Source: Rhizocola hellebori (GTDB taxonomy: Bacteria; Actinomycetota; Actinomycetes; Mycobacteriales; Micromonosporaceae). From it: 60,880 nt of DNA. Each line of letters starts with the position of its first letter. Position 1 is the first letter of the stretch. Positions 16,349 through 24,393 of this stretch are shown here, in pieces. The notes under the pieces were generated by a model. That model was not told the origin of the DNA. It ran no database searches and saw only the letters and a program-made list of their open reading frames with translations. Position numbers and translations under genes: made by a program. The stretch spans positions 1 to 60,880 of the forward strand of contig NZ_BONY01000054.1 in NCBI RefSeq assembly GCF_016862955.1, in the 5' to 3' direction.

Positions 16349-17389
16349 ATGAACGCTTCTCTGTTTGATCGTGCGCGCGCCGACCGCTTCGCCCAGCTTG
16401 TGGACGAAGCGAGTGGCGGCCGTCGTCACCATGCCCGTTCCCGGTTGGACGACGAGCTCGCTGAGCTTGTCTCCACCAGCCAACAGCTGCAGGCCATGCC
16501 GATCTCGGTACAGGCCTCGCCGGTCTTCAAACGCGACCTGCGCGCGCAGTTGCTGGCGACCGCGGTTCGGGAGGGCATCGGCAGCACCGCGCAGCCCGAG
16601 CCCAAACCGCGCCGAGCTTTCGGCCGGCCGCGCCCGCGGGCCCGCGGTGCCATCGTGGTCGGTATAGCCGCCGGCACGCTGGCCCTGTCCGGGGTCTCGA
16701 TGGCCAGCGGTGAGGCCATCCCCGGTGACGCGCTCTACGGCATGAAACGCTCGACCGAGCGGGCACAGCTCGCGCTGGCCGGTTCCGAGCTGACCCGTGG
16801 CCAGCTGTATCTCGACTTCGCCCGCACCCGGTTGACCGAGGCTTACGCGGTCCGCTCGGATCCCAACGGCTTCGTGGCAGCGCTGAAGGACATGGACGGC
16901 GAGACCCAGCAAGGGATTCGGGCGCTCATCGCCTCGGCGATGGCCCAGCACGACACCACCGCGCTGGACGCGATCGACAACTTCGTCTCCGGCCAGCGCT
17001 TGCTGGTGGCCGGGATGCTGGATCTGAACGCCACCGCCGGCCGCGAGAAGGTGACCGAGTCACTGGCTCTGCTGACCGTGGTGGAGCAGCGCTCCGTTGC
17101 GGCTCGGTCGGCGCTGGCTTGCGGCGCCAAGCCCACCGGCGCTGACGCGCTTGGCCCGATCCCGGGCGGTTGTGCTGTAACCACGCAGGGTGGTGTGAAA
17201 ACCACGGGCGGTACCAACGCTCCCGCGCCCGAGGGGACCACAGTCAACCCGCCGAACACCGGGGTGACCGGCATTCCGCAGGACCTCATCCCGTCGGCGG
17301 CCGCAACACCGGCCAAGCAGGAGGAGAAAACCGATGACGGCCTGCTCGGTGAGCTGGGCCGGATCCTCGGGGGCCTGCTGGGCGGCTAA
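16349..17389 (+). CDS. rsbN: RsbN-like membrane anti-sigma factor (DUF5667)
   Basis: A 346-residue protein. Residues 1-90 are cytoplasmic and helical (sigma-binding part, ARADRFAQLVDEASGG), one transmembrane helix is at about 98-117 (AIVVGIAAGTLALSGVSMA), and the outer part holds the DUF5667 domain (GDALYGMKRSTERAQLALAG) with a Pro/Thr-rich tail and two Cys. In Streptomyces RsbN, encoded just after bldN, sequesters sigma BldN; gene order and layout match. The ATG at 16349 has AGGGGGG about nine bases upstream. A strong terminator at 17407-17436 closes the unit. It ends in a Gly-rich amphipathic segment (LLGELGRILGGLLGG). Confidence 0.85.
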   Translation: MNASLFDRARADRFAQLVDEASGGRRHHARSRLDDELAELVSTSQQLQAMPISVQASPVFKRDLRAQLLATAVREGIGSTAQPEPKPRRAFGRPRPRARGAIVVGIAAGTLALSGVSMASGEAIPGDALYGMKRSTERAQLALAGSELTRGQLYLDFARTRLTEAYAVRSDPNGFVAALKDMDGETQQGIRALIASAMAQHDTTALDAIDNFVSGQRLLVAGMLDLNATAGREKVTESLALLTVVEQRSVAARSALACGAKPTGADALGPIPGGCAVTTQGGVKTTGGTNAPAPEGTTVNPPNTGVTGIPQDLIPSAAATPAKQEEKTDDGLLGELGRILGGLLGG

Positions 17390-17406
17390 TCGCTTAGGTA
17401 ATCACG

Positions 17407-17436
17407 CTGAAGGGACGGCCAATGCCGTCCCTTCAG
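17407..17436 (+). terminator. terminator after bldN-rsbN
   Basis: A perfect 13-bp stem (17407-17419 and 17424-17436) with loop CAAT, followed by TTTG. It isolates bldN-rsbN from the next gene. Confidence 0.8.
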
Positions 17437-17483
17437 TTTGTGCGGCACGGATTAGGCTCTACATCTGAATGTTTGGAGGATGC

Positions 17484-18320
17484 ATGGCCGAGACAGCGGG
17501 CTGGGCAGCGGCAGAGCTGGAAGCCGCGATGATAGTCCCGCACCAGCCGCACGCCGCCGCCTTCTTCGACGTGGACAACACGATGATGCAAGGCGCTTCG
17601 ATCTACTACTTCGCGCGCGGGCTGGCCAAGCGCCGCTACTTCACCTCCGCGGACCTGGCCCGTTTCGCCCTGCGCCAGCTGCGTTTCCGCCTGATCGCCT
17701 CGGAACACGCCGGTGACATCACCCAGGCCAGGGAGGCGGCGCTGGCCTTCATCGAGGGCTGGAAGGTGGAGGACGTGGCCCGGCTCAGCGAGGAGATCTT
17801 CGACGAGCTGATGGCCGACAAAATCTGGTCGGGCACACGCGCCCTGGCCGACCTGCATTTGGCCGCGGGCGAAAGGGTCTGGCTGGTGACCGCCGCCCCG
17901 GTGGAGCTGGGCACGGTTATCGCTTCCCGGCTGGGCCTGACCGGCGCGCTCGGGACGGTGGCTCAAATCCGCGACGGGCACTACACCGGCAAGCTGGTCG
18001 GCGAGATGTTGCACGGCCCGCACAAGGCGACCGCGATCCAAGCGCTCGCCGCGGCCGAAGGCCTGGACCTGTCCCGCTGTGCCGCCTATAGCGATTCGGT
18101 CAACGATGTGCCGATGCTCAGCACCGTGGGCCGCGCGGTGGCGGTCAATCCCGACAGCGCCTTGCGCCGCACGGCAAGGGAAAACGGCTGGGAGATCCGG
18201 GACTTCCGCACCGGGCGCAAGGCAGCGAAGGCCGCCGTGCCGATGGCCATCGGCGCCGGCCTGGTCGCCGGGGCGGTGGCCGGAGGCATCGCGCTCAACA
18301 GGAAAAGGCGACGGTTTTGA
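17484..18320 (+). CDS. HAD-IB family phosphatase (SerB1-like)
   Basis: A 278-residue hydrolase of HAD subfamily IB. Motif I is [13 protein letters not shown] (about residue 30), motif [11 protein letters not shown], the motif III Lys is in GPHKATAIQ, and motif IV is [13 protein letters not shown]. The C-terminus has a hydrophobic helix (about 246-268, [20 protein letters not shown]) followed by KRRRF, so it is probably membrane-tethered with the catalytic domain inside. It corresponds in position to mycobacterial serB1 (Rv0505c); phosphoserine specificity is not shown. The ATG at 17484 follows GGAGGA. The next gene starts within its stop codon. Confidence 0.88.
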   Translation: MAETAGWAAAELEAAMIVPHQPHAAAFFDVDNTMMQGASIYYFARGLAKRRYFTSADLARFALRQLRFRLIASEHAGDITQAREAALAFIEGWKVEDVARLSEEIFDELMADKIWSGTRALADLHLAAGERVWLVTAAPVELGTVIASRLGLTGALGTVAQIRDGHYTGKLVGEMLHGPHKATAIQALAAAEGLDLSRCAAYSDSVNDVPMLSTVGRAVAVNPDSALRRTARENGWEIRDFRTGRKAAKAAVPMAIGAGLVAGAVAGGIALNRKRRRF

Positions 18321-19414
18321 CAGGTAAGCACCGCCATCCGATGACGCTCCGGCTCACCAGCCTCATCGCCTTGGTAGTGGCGCTCATCGCCACCGGTGTC
18401 ATGTTGGTGGCCAAGCCGGTTGAGCACGGGCCGGCCGCATCGGCCGCTGAGGTCACGCTCGCACAGGCCTTTCCGGGGGCCAAACCGAAGCCGGTCAAGG
18501 CCACGCTCGCCGACGGGACGACCGTCACACCGCTGTTTTTCGTTGACACGCAACGGATGCTTGGCACCATCCGGAAACCGTCCGGCGAGACGCAGCTTGT
18601 CCTGCGCACACCCACCGGGGAACGGGTGCTGCGCAGCCTGCCGAATTCGCAAACCCCGGAGTTCGCCGGTTTCGCCGCCTTCGAGGGGCGCGTGGTGTGG
18701 CTCGAGCTGACCATGACCACCCGAGGCACCACCGAAACCCGTTTGTGGACAATCGATTCCGACGCAGCCGCGCCGCGCATGGTGACCGCCGACACCGGCG
18801 ATGTGGCGCTGTTCGACAAGCGCGATGATGTCGTTATCCACGATGGTCTGGTGACCTGGCTGGCCGCGGCCCGTACGGACACCCCGCAGACCGAGGTGAG
18901 AACGGTCTCCATCAACGGCGGGCAAGTGAAAGTCGACACCCGTGACAGTGCCTATGCCTTCGCCGCGTGGCCCTGGCTGAGCAAGGTGAACACCAGCGGC
19001 ATGGACGGCCCGACCGAGCTGCTCAACCTGGCCACCGGCGAGCGCAAAACCGTTGCGCCCAAAGGAAGTGAGTTGCTGGCCTGCTCACCGAAGTGGTGCC
19101 GCGCACTCGTCATCGGCAGCACGGCGTCTTCCACGATCATCGAGATGGCCCGGCCCGACGGCAGTGAGCGCCTGCGCACCGCGGCCGGAAGCGTTGCCGC
19201 GTCTACGGTTGATGTCGCACTGCTCGACCGGTACGAGATCTACTCGTACGCCGGCGGCAAGCTCGTCCTGTTCGACCTGCAGACCCGCAAGTCCGTCGTC
19301 ATCGCGCTCGGCGTGACCCAGGTCATGAGCCGGGCGCCGATGCTGTGGTGGACCACCGGCGACAACGAAACCACCGCCTGGCACCTCCTCGACCTGCGCG
19401 AGTTGGCGGGCTAG
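18317..19414 (+). CDS. secreted/anchored propeller-like hypothetical protein
   Basis: A 365-residue protein with an N-terminal hydrophobic anchor (about residues 14-33, [17 protein letters not shown]) and a long extracytoplasmic region built of repeated short strands ([70 protein letters not shown]), consistent with a beta-propeller. Family not recognised. The TTG at 18317 overlaps the preceding HAD gene by four bases; an ATG nine codons later is a reasonable alternative. The stop lies two bases from the stop of the convergent acyltransferase, leaving no room for a terminator. Confidence 0.65.
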   Translation: MTGKHRHPMTLRLTSLIALVVALIATGVMLVAKPVEHGPAASAAEVTLAQAFPGAKPKPVKATLADGTTVTPLFFVDTQRMLGTIRKPSGETQLVLRTPTGERVLRSLPNSQTPEFAGFAAFEGRVVWLELTMTTRGTTETRLWTIDSDAAAPRMVTADTGDVALFDKRDDVVIHDGLVTWLAAARTDTPQTEVRTVSINGGQVKVDTRDSAYAFAAWPWLSKVNTSGMDGPTELLNLATGERKTVAPKGSELLACSPKWCRALVIGSTASSTIIEMARPDGSERLRTAAGSVAASTVDVALLDRYEIYSYAGGKLVLFDLQTRKSVVIALGVTQVMSRAPMLWWTTGDNETTAWHLLDLRELAG

Positions 19415-19416
19415 AC

Positions 19417-20271
19417 CTACTCCTGGAACGGGTCGGGTCGCAGTTTCAGCAGGTCGTGCAGCATGCCCTGGATGGTCTCGCGCACCTGGTCGGCGAGGTT
19501 GAAGACGACGGCTGGATCGTCAGCCTGGTCCGACCAGGGTGTGGTGTCGATCGGCTCACCGAAACGGATCATCCATTTGCTCGGCAGCGGCACCAGACCC
19601 GCCGGGCCGAGCCACGGAAACGTTGGCGTGACAGGAAAATAGGGCGTCCCGAGGAGACGGGCCAAGGGCTTGATGTTGCCCAGCAACGGGTAGGTCTCCT
19701 CCGCGCCCACGATGGCGGTCGGCACGATCGGGGTGCGGTTGCGCAGCGCGACCGAGACAAAGCCGGCCCGCCCGAAGCGCTGCAGCTTGTATCGCTCGGA
19801 ATAGTGCTTTCCCACGCCCTTGAAGCCCTCGGGGAACACCCCCACCAGCTGGCCTTCGTGCAAAAGCCTGTCCACATCAGGGTTGCAGGCCAGGGTGGCC
19901 CCGGACTTGCGGGCCACCTCGGAGACCAGCGGCAGCCGGAACACCAGATCTGCGGCGAGGAGCCGAAGGTAGCGGTGGGCCGGGTGCTCGTCATGCACGG
20001 CTAGGCAAAGCATGAGCGCGTCGAGCGCGATGGTGCCGGAGTGGTTGGCCACGATGAGGGCCGCGCCCTCGTCGGGAACGTGCTTGGTGTCGAAGACCTC
20101 GGTGCGGAACCAATGCTTGTAAAGCTGGCGCAGCACGGGATGGAAGACATGCTCGGTGAGCTCGGCGTCGAAACCGAAGTCGTCGACCTCATATTGGCCG
20201 ATCAGCCGCCGGCGAAGAAAAGCCAGCCCCGTCGCGACTTTCGCGTCCCACTCGTCCAGCAGATCATCCAC
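19417..20271 (-). CDS. 1-acylglycerol-phosphate acyltransferase-like (PlsC family)
   Basis: A 284-residue glycerophospholipid acyltransferase-family protein. The catalytic block is VANHSGTIALDALML, with the family NHx..D arrangement stretched (His and Asp seven residues apart), and the phosphate-binding block is VGVFPEGFKGVGK. No clear membrane helix, so it is probably peripheral at the inner membrane face. It corresponds in position to Rv0502. It transfers an acyl chain to a lysophospholipid or related acceptor; the acceptor is unknown. It overlaps the epimerase gene upstream by eight bases, forming an epimerase-acyltransferase pair conserved in actinobacteria. Confidence 0.88.
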   Translation of the reverse strand: MDDLLDEWDAKVATGLAFLRRRLIGQYEVDDFGFDAELTEHVFHPVLRQLYKHWFRTEVFDTKHVPDEGAALIVANHSGTIALDALMLCLAVHDEHPAHRYLRLLAADLVFRLPLVSEVARKSGATLACNPDVDRLLHEGQLVGVFPEGFKGVGKHYSERYKLQRFGRAGFVSVALRNRTPIVPTAIVGAEETYPLLGNIKPLARLLGTPYFPVTPTFPWLGPAGLVPLPSKWMIRFGEPIDTTPWSDQADDPAVVFNLADQVRETIQGMLHDLLKLRPDPFQE

Positions 20272-21286
20272 GGGCCCGCACCGACTTAATCATGTCAAGG
20301 AAGCTGTCTATCCGATCGGGCGTGACCACAGCGCCGCTCTGATGCGACTTGATGAAATCGTCGAACGCGACCGAGGTCGAGCGCGGGGTGAAGCCGAACT
20401 CCTTGCACAGCTTGGCAGTGTCGACCACCCTGCCGTGGACGAAGAGGTCGACCTGGTCCAGCGAGACCCCGCCCAGCCGGGTCGCGGCCTGCAACAGCGG
20501 CTCCACCACCGGCAGGTTCACCCGGCCCGACCGCCGAAGCGCTTGCGACAGCGTGATGATGCCCGGCCCGGCCACGTTGAAGGTGCCCGGGTGGTCTTCG
20601 ACCACCGATCGCCGCAGGATTTCCAGCGCGTCGTCGACGTGCACGAACTGCAGCCGGGGATCGCGCCCGAGCACGGTGGGGACCACGCTCTGGGCGAAGT
20701 AGCGCAGCAGCATCGTTTCCGCGGTCGGCCCCACGAAGGGGGCGAAGCGCAGCACGGTGGCGGTCACCTCGGGACGGCGGCGGCGGAAGCCGCGCACGTA
20801 TCCCTCGATGTCGAGGATGTCGCGCCCGTAGCCGCCGCGCGGAACGTCACGCGCCTCGGTGTCTTCGGTGAAGACTGCGGGGTCGCGAAACGAAGCGCCG
20901 TAAGCCGCGGTCGAGGACCGCACCACGAGCCGCTTCAGGGTTGACGTCTGCTGGCAGCCGGCAAGCAGATGCATCGTGCCGATGACGTTCTGCTCTTTCA
21001 TCCCCGCCCGCCCGCCCGCGGCCGGATCCGGAGAGGAGGCGACCGCGAGGTGGACGACGGCTTCAGCGCGCAGCTTGGCCAGTGTGTTGCCGGTGCTTTT
21101 GGTCAGGTCGACCTTGCGCAACTCGACACCCGACAGCAGATCGGCATAGGTCGAAGGCGGATCCACCCGGTCCAGCCCGATGACACGCTCGACCATCGGG
21201 TCGGCGGCTATCTGGGCGGCGATCTGGGCGCCTAGGAACCGGCTGACGCCGGTGACGACAACCACCCGAGGCGCGGTCGATTCCAT
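20264..21286 (-). CDS. NAD-dependent epimerase/dehydratase family protein
   Basis: A 340-residue extended short-chain dehydrogenase. The nucleotide-binding motif is VVVVTGVSRFLGAQIA (residues 7-22), an unusual variant of TGxxGxxG. The middle has VVRSSTAAYGAS and then RGGYGRDILDIEGY: the candidate catalytic Tyr (about 153) is not followed by the usual Lys four residues later. It corresponds to mycobacterial Rv0501 (galE2). It may bind NAD and a sugar nucleotide without standard epimerase chemistry. The ATG has a GGGAGG site. Lies between bS22 and the acyltransferase. Confidence 0.85.
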   Translation of the reverse strand: MESTAPRVVVVTGVSRFLGAQIAAQIAADPMVERVIGLDRVDPPSTYADLLSGVELRKVDLTKSTGNTLAKLRAEAVVHLAVASSPDPAAGGRAGMKEQNVIGTMHLLAGCQQTSTLKRLVVRSSTAAYGASFRDPAVFTEDTEARDVPRGGYGRDILDIEGYVRGFRRRRPEVTATVLRFAPFVGPTAETMLLRYFAQSVVPTVLGRDPRLQFVHVDDALEILRRSVVEDHPGTFNVAGPGIITLSQALRRSGRVNLPVVEPLLQAATRLGGVSLDQVDLFVHGRVVDTAKLCKEFGFTPRSTSVAFDDFIKSHQSGAVVTPDRIDSFLDMIKSVRARG

Positions 21287-21307
21287 CGCGCACCTCCCGG
21301 GGCGGGT

Positions 21308-21409
21308 TTACTTGCCGAGACGACGACGCTGGACGCGGGTCTTGCGCAGCAGCTTGCGGTGCTTCTTCTTAGCCATGCGCTTGCGGCGCTTTTTGACCAC
21401 GGAGCCCAT
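21308..21409 (-). CDS. 30S ribosomal protein bS22 (AURKAIP1/COX24 domain)
   Basis: A 33-residue, extremely basic protein starting [19 protein letters not shown] and ending with RLGK. It matches the short actinobacterial protein described as ribosomal protein bS22 (Rv0500B type) almost exactly as I remember it, and sits in the conserved position between the HTH protein and the epimerase. It binds rRNA in the small subunit. The ATG is at 21409. Its size makes it easy to miss. Confidence 0.93.
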   Translation of the reverse strand: MGSVVKKRRKRMAKKKHRKLLRKTRVQRRRLGK

Positions 21410-21468
21410 ACGGAACCCTCTCGAAGTTGACGGGTGGTGAAACCGAACCTGTCCAGGGTAGCCGAGCC

Positions 21469-21681
21469 TTAAGAAGCAGCTTCGAAGGCCCCTCGTAGAT
21501 ACTCCTGAACCGCCTGCTCCGGAACCCGGAACGACCGGCCGACACGCACCGCGGTCAGGTCGCCGGAGTGCACCAGCCGATAGACCGTCATCTTGGACAC
21601 GCGCATCAGCGTCGCCACCTCGGCCACGGTGAGGAACCTGACCTCGCCGAGCCGCGGCTCGTGATGCCCATGAGTGACCAT
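21469..21681 (-). CDS. excisionase-family helix-turn-helix protein (Rv0500A-like)
   Basis: A 70-residue DNA-binding protein with a single winged MerR/excisionase-type helix-turn-helix: [20 protein letters not shown] (about residues 16-35), then [21 protein letters not shown]. It corresponds to mycobacterial Rv0500A and to the wider BldC-like group of small developmental or nucleoid regulators. Start chosen at ATG 21681, with TACGTT six bases upstream; the longer frame has no homology. Targets are unknown. Confidence 0.85.
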   Translation of the reverse strand: MVTHGHHEPRLGEVRFLTVAEVATLMRVSKMTVYRLVHSGDLTAVRVGRSFRVPEQAVQEYLRGAFEAAS

Positions 21682-21730
21682 ATGAGTAACGTACCGGGGC
21701 AGAAGTGGCAAATGCGAGAGTTCTTCAAGA

Positions 21731-23059
21731 TCACCCGGCGGCCTGCCGGATATAGGCCAGACAATCCCGCTGCAGATCTGGCCAGGAGATGTCGAGCACC
21801 TCCGGGGCGGCCTGCGACGCCACCCGGCGATCATGCACCACCGCATGGAAGAACTCGACCAGCTTCGGCTCACCGAAGCGCTCCGATATGCAACGCGCCC
21901 CGAGGAACGCGAAGGCGTAGAGCCCCGAGACAGCCTTGTTGGCCGCGTTGTCGGAAGGGCCGGTGACCTCGAGCCCATCGCTGTCCTTCGCGATCGCGGC
22001 CACGTCCTGGATCCCGGAATGAGCCGAAACCGGGGAACCTTCCATCTCACCGATCTCGGCGATGCCCTCGGTCAGCCACCACAGCTCCTTGCCGCCCGCG
22101 ATGCGCCCCGGCAGCGACGCCGCATGGGTCAGCTCATGGCGCAACAGGTCATCGACGGCGGAAGGGTCCAGCCCGTCAGCGTTGAGCACCAGCTCGTAGC
22201 GGTCCGTGCTCACCTCGATCGCCGCGCCGCCGGACCACTCCGGCGGGTTCCAGTCGAACCACCGCTCCCATTCCTTCTTCGGCGCCCAATAGATCACGTA
22301 CCGGCTCGGCGGCTTGCCGTCGCGGGCGAACCTGTCGGCCACCAGCGCGGCCTTCTCCGCCTGGACCAGGACCGACGGCAGCTTGCCCGCCTGCGACTTG
22401 ACCGTGGCCACGATGGTGCGCTGACCCGCCTGTGCCACCAGCTCGCTGGTCTGCCAGGGATGCGGCTCCTTGTCGTCGGGTGCCCACTCCACCAGCGTGG
22501 CCGTCGCCCCGACCACCCGCCACACGGTGTCGGCCAGCGCCGAGGCGTCTGCGCATCCGTCGGTGACGAAGCACGGGCTGCTGTCCAGCTCGATGCGCCA
22601 CAGATCGCCGTCCTTGCGGATCGGGTTCGACGGCTTGTCGTGCCAGTCGGCCACCTTCATCGCGCGCAGCGACTTGAACTGCACCGCCAGCCGATCGCGA
22701 TCGGCCTTGGCGGCCTGCGCGTCAAGCACGGACAGGTAACCGGCCTCGTCCCCGGAAAGCAGCGACTCCCGTTGCCTGGCAAGGGTTTCGCCGACCTTCT
22801 CGCGCACCCAGTCTTGGTACACGGAAATGGGATCGCCCTCGCGAGGGCTGCGGGCCGGACCCGGTGTGCCAGAGCTGCGCGCCGAAACCGGTGGCTTGTC
22901 CTCAAGCACGTTTGCCACGAGCACCGCCAGGCCCACCAGCCCGGCGCAGAACACCAACGTCAACACGACGCCCAGGGCAACCCAACGGCCCCAACGGCGT
23001 TTGGGAGGGGGCGGGGGCGGCCCATAGATCAGCGCAGCAGGAGGAGGAGTGGGGTGCAC
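21731..23059 (-). CDS. membrane-anchored HEXXH metallopeptidase-like protein
   Basis: A 442-residue protein. A Pro-rich cytoplasmic N-terminus and basic KRRWGRW lead into one membrane helix (about 26-50); the rest is outside. A zinc-protease motif HELTH is at 308-312 (DDLLRHELTHAAS), and a candidate third ligand lies in WWLTEGIAEIGE (Glu331 or Glu335), the gluzincin arrangement. A helical region at about 75-140 and a SnoaL/NTF2-like stretch precede it. Substrate unknown. The GTG at 23059 has TAACCT eight bases upstream and no Shine-Dalgarno sequence. It lies between the HTH gene and proline dehydrogenase. Confidence 0.75.
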   Translation of the reverse strand: MHPTPPPAALIYGPPPPPPKRRWGRWVALGVVLTLVFCAGLVGLAVLVANVLEDKPPVSARSSGTPGPARSPREGDPISVYQDWVREKVGETLARQRESLLSGDEAGYLSVLDAQAAKADRDRLAVQFKSLRAMKVADWHDKPSNPIRKDGDLWRIELDSSPCFVTDGCADASALADTVWRVVGATATLVEWAPDDKEPHPWQTSELVAQAGQRTIVATVKSQAGKLPSVLVQAEKAALVADRFARDGKPPSRYVIYWAPKKEWERWFDWNPPEWSGGAAIEVSTDRYELVLNADGLDPSAVDDLLRHELTHAASLPGRIAGGKELWWLTEGIAEIGEMEGSPVSAHSGIQDVAAIAKDSDGLEVTGPSDNAANKAVSGLYAFAFLGARCISERFGEPKLVEFFHAVVHDRRVASQAAPEVLDISWPDLQRDCLAYIRQAAG

Positions 23060-23075
23060 AAAGTGGGAGGTTACC

Positions 23076-24002
23076 TCACTTTTTCGAGACCAGCGCCCTC
23101 GCGAAGAACCCGATGTTGGCTGGACGTTCGGCCAGCCTGCGCATCAGATAGCCGTACCACTCGCTGCCGTAGGGCACGTAGACGCGGACCGAATAACCCT
23201 CGTGGCTGAGCCGCAACTGTTCCTCGGGACGCACGCCGTAGAGCATCTGGAACTCGAAGCGGTCCGGCTCCCGGTCGAACCAGCGCGCCCGGTCTTCCCC
23301 GATGGCGATGAGCCTCGGGTCGTGGGTGGCCAGCATCGGGTACCCGTCGCCGGCCATCAGGATGTTCATGCAGCGCACGTAGGACTTGTCCACCTCGAGC
23401 GCCGACTGGTAGGCCACGTGCTCCGGCTCCTTGTAAGCACCCTTGCAGAGGCGCACCCGGGAACCGGCCGTGGCCAGCTCGCGGCAATCCGCCTCGGTGC
23501 GGCGCAGGTAGGCCTGCAGCACCGCGCCCAGCGAAGGGTGATCGCGGCGCAGCCGCAGGAGAATGTCCAAGGTGGAATCGGTGGTGGTGTGGTCTTCCGC
23601 GTCGAGCGTCACCGTCGTGCCCGCCTCATCGGCGGCGACGCAGATCTCCCGCGCGTTGGCCTCCGCCTTCGCCTCATCGAAGGCCTGCCCCAGCGCGGAG
23701 AGCTTCAGACTCACCTCGGCCTTGCCGTCGGCGGTGAGCCCGGCCGAGTCGAGCGCCTTGAGCAGCTCGAGGTAGGCGTCCTTGGTGGCGGTGGCCTGCT
23801 TCTCGTTCAGCGTGTCCTCGCCGAGATTGTCCAGCGTGATGCGCAGGCCCGAGTGGGCCAGCTGCTTGGTGGCGAGGAGAGCCTCATCGGTCGTGACCCC
23901 GGCGACGAACCTTTTGACGACGTCGCGGCTGACGGGGGCGGTTTCGACCAGTCGCTCCACCCGGGGTGACCGGGCGGCGGCAAGGATCACGGAGCGCAGC
24001 AT
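23076..24002 (-). CDS. proline dehydrogenase
   Basis: A 308-residue monofunctional FAD-dependent proline dehydrogenase that oxidises proline to pyrroline-5-carboxylate. The beta/alpha barrel motifs TLDAEDHTTTDSTLD, LQAYLRRTEAD, RLCKGAYKEPEHVAYQ, FEFQMLYGVR and the C-terminal VRVYVPYGSEWYGYLMRRLAERPAN (substrate and FAD contacts) are all present. Typical length. The ATG at 24002 has TAGTCT six bases upstream. The partner P5C dehydrogenase is not in the window. It is divergent from the small lipoprotein-like gene at 24061. Confidence 0.93.
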   Translation of the reverse strand: MLRSVILAAARSPRVERLVETAPVSRDVVKRFVAGVTTDEALLATKQLAHSGLRITLDNLGEDTLNEKQATATKDAYLELLKALDSAGLTADGKAEVSLKLSALGQAFDEAKAEANAREICVAADEAGTTVTLDAEDHTTTDSTLDILLRLRRDHPSLGAVLQAYLRRTEADCRELATAGSRVRLCKGAYKEPEHVAYQSALEVDKSYVRCMNILMAGDGYPMLATHDPRLIAIGEDRARWFDREPDRFEFQMLYGVRPEEQLRLSHEGYSVRVYVPYGSEWYGYLMRRLAERPANIGFFARALVSKK

Positions 24003-24008
24003 AACGCC

Positions 24009-24054
24009 AGACTAACGGCTGGCCCCCCACAAGCTTGCCGGGCTCAGCTACAAA
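24009..24054. promoter_or_regulatory. divergent leaderless promoters, proline dehydrogenase and lipoprotein-like gene
   Basis: TAGTCT (minus strand, 24009-24014) is six bases from the ATG at 24002, and TACAAA (plus strand, 24049-24054) is six bases from the GTG at 24061. Neither start has a Shine-Dalgarno sequence. Confidence 0.45.
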
Positions 24055-24060
24055 TGACCC

Positions 24061-24393
24061 GTGCCACCTAAACCCTCTAAACGTCGAAAACCGAGGTCGC
24101 CTGCCCCTATGAAGATCCCGGCGCACCTCCCACCGCGGCCGTCCCGCCCGGCCGGCCTCGCGGTGCTGCGCTCGCCCAAAGTCCTGGTGGGCGGGGTGCT
24201 GCTGCTGGTCCTGGCGACCGCCTGCGCCTGCGGCTCGATGGACGACGATGACTGCGACTCGATGGGCACTACAGACTCGGTCTTTGCCGCCGGATCCTCC
24301 GGCGTGCGGATGGCACCACCTGCGCAAACCCAGAGCGATGCGCTGCCCGCAAGCGGCGGGTTCGGCACGCATCTCGCCTCATGCGGCGGTTAG
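24061..24393 (+). CDS. small lipoprotein-like hypothetical protein
   Basis: A 110-residue protein. A very basic Pro-rich start is followed by a hydrophobic stretch (about 42-55, LVGGVLLLVLATAC) ending in Cys residues that resemble a lipobox, then an acidic patch DDDDCDS and a Ser/Pro/Gly tail with further Cys. Probably membrane-anchored and outward facing; no family recognised. The GTG at 24061 sits six bases after TACAAA. The end overlaps the start of the glutathionylspermidine synthase-like gene by 13 bases, so the two are probably co-expressed. Confidence 0.55.
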   Translation: MPPKPSKRRKPRSPAPMKIPAHLPPRPSRPAGLAVLRSPKVLVGGVLLLVLATACACGSMDDDDCDSMGTTDSVFAAGSSGVRMAPPAQTQSDALPASGGFGTHLASCGG

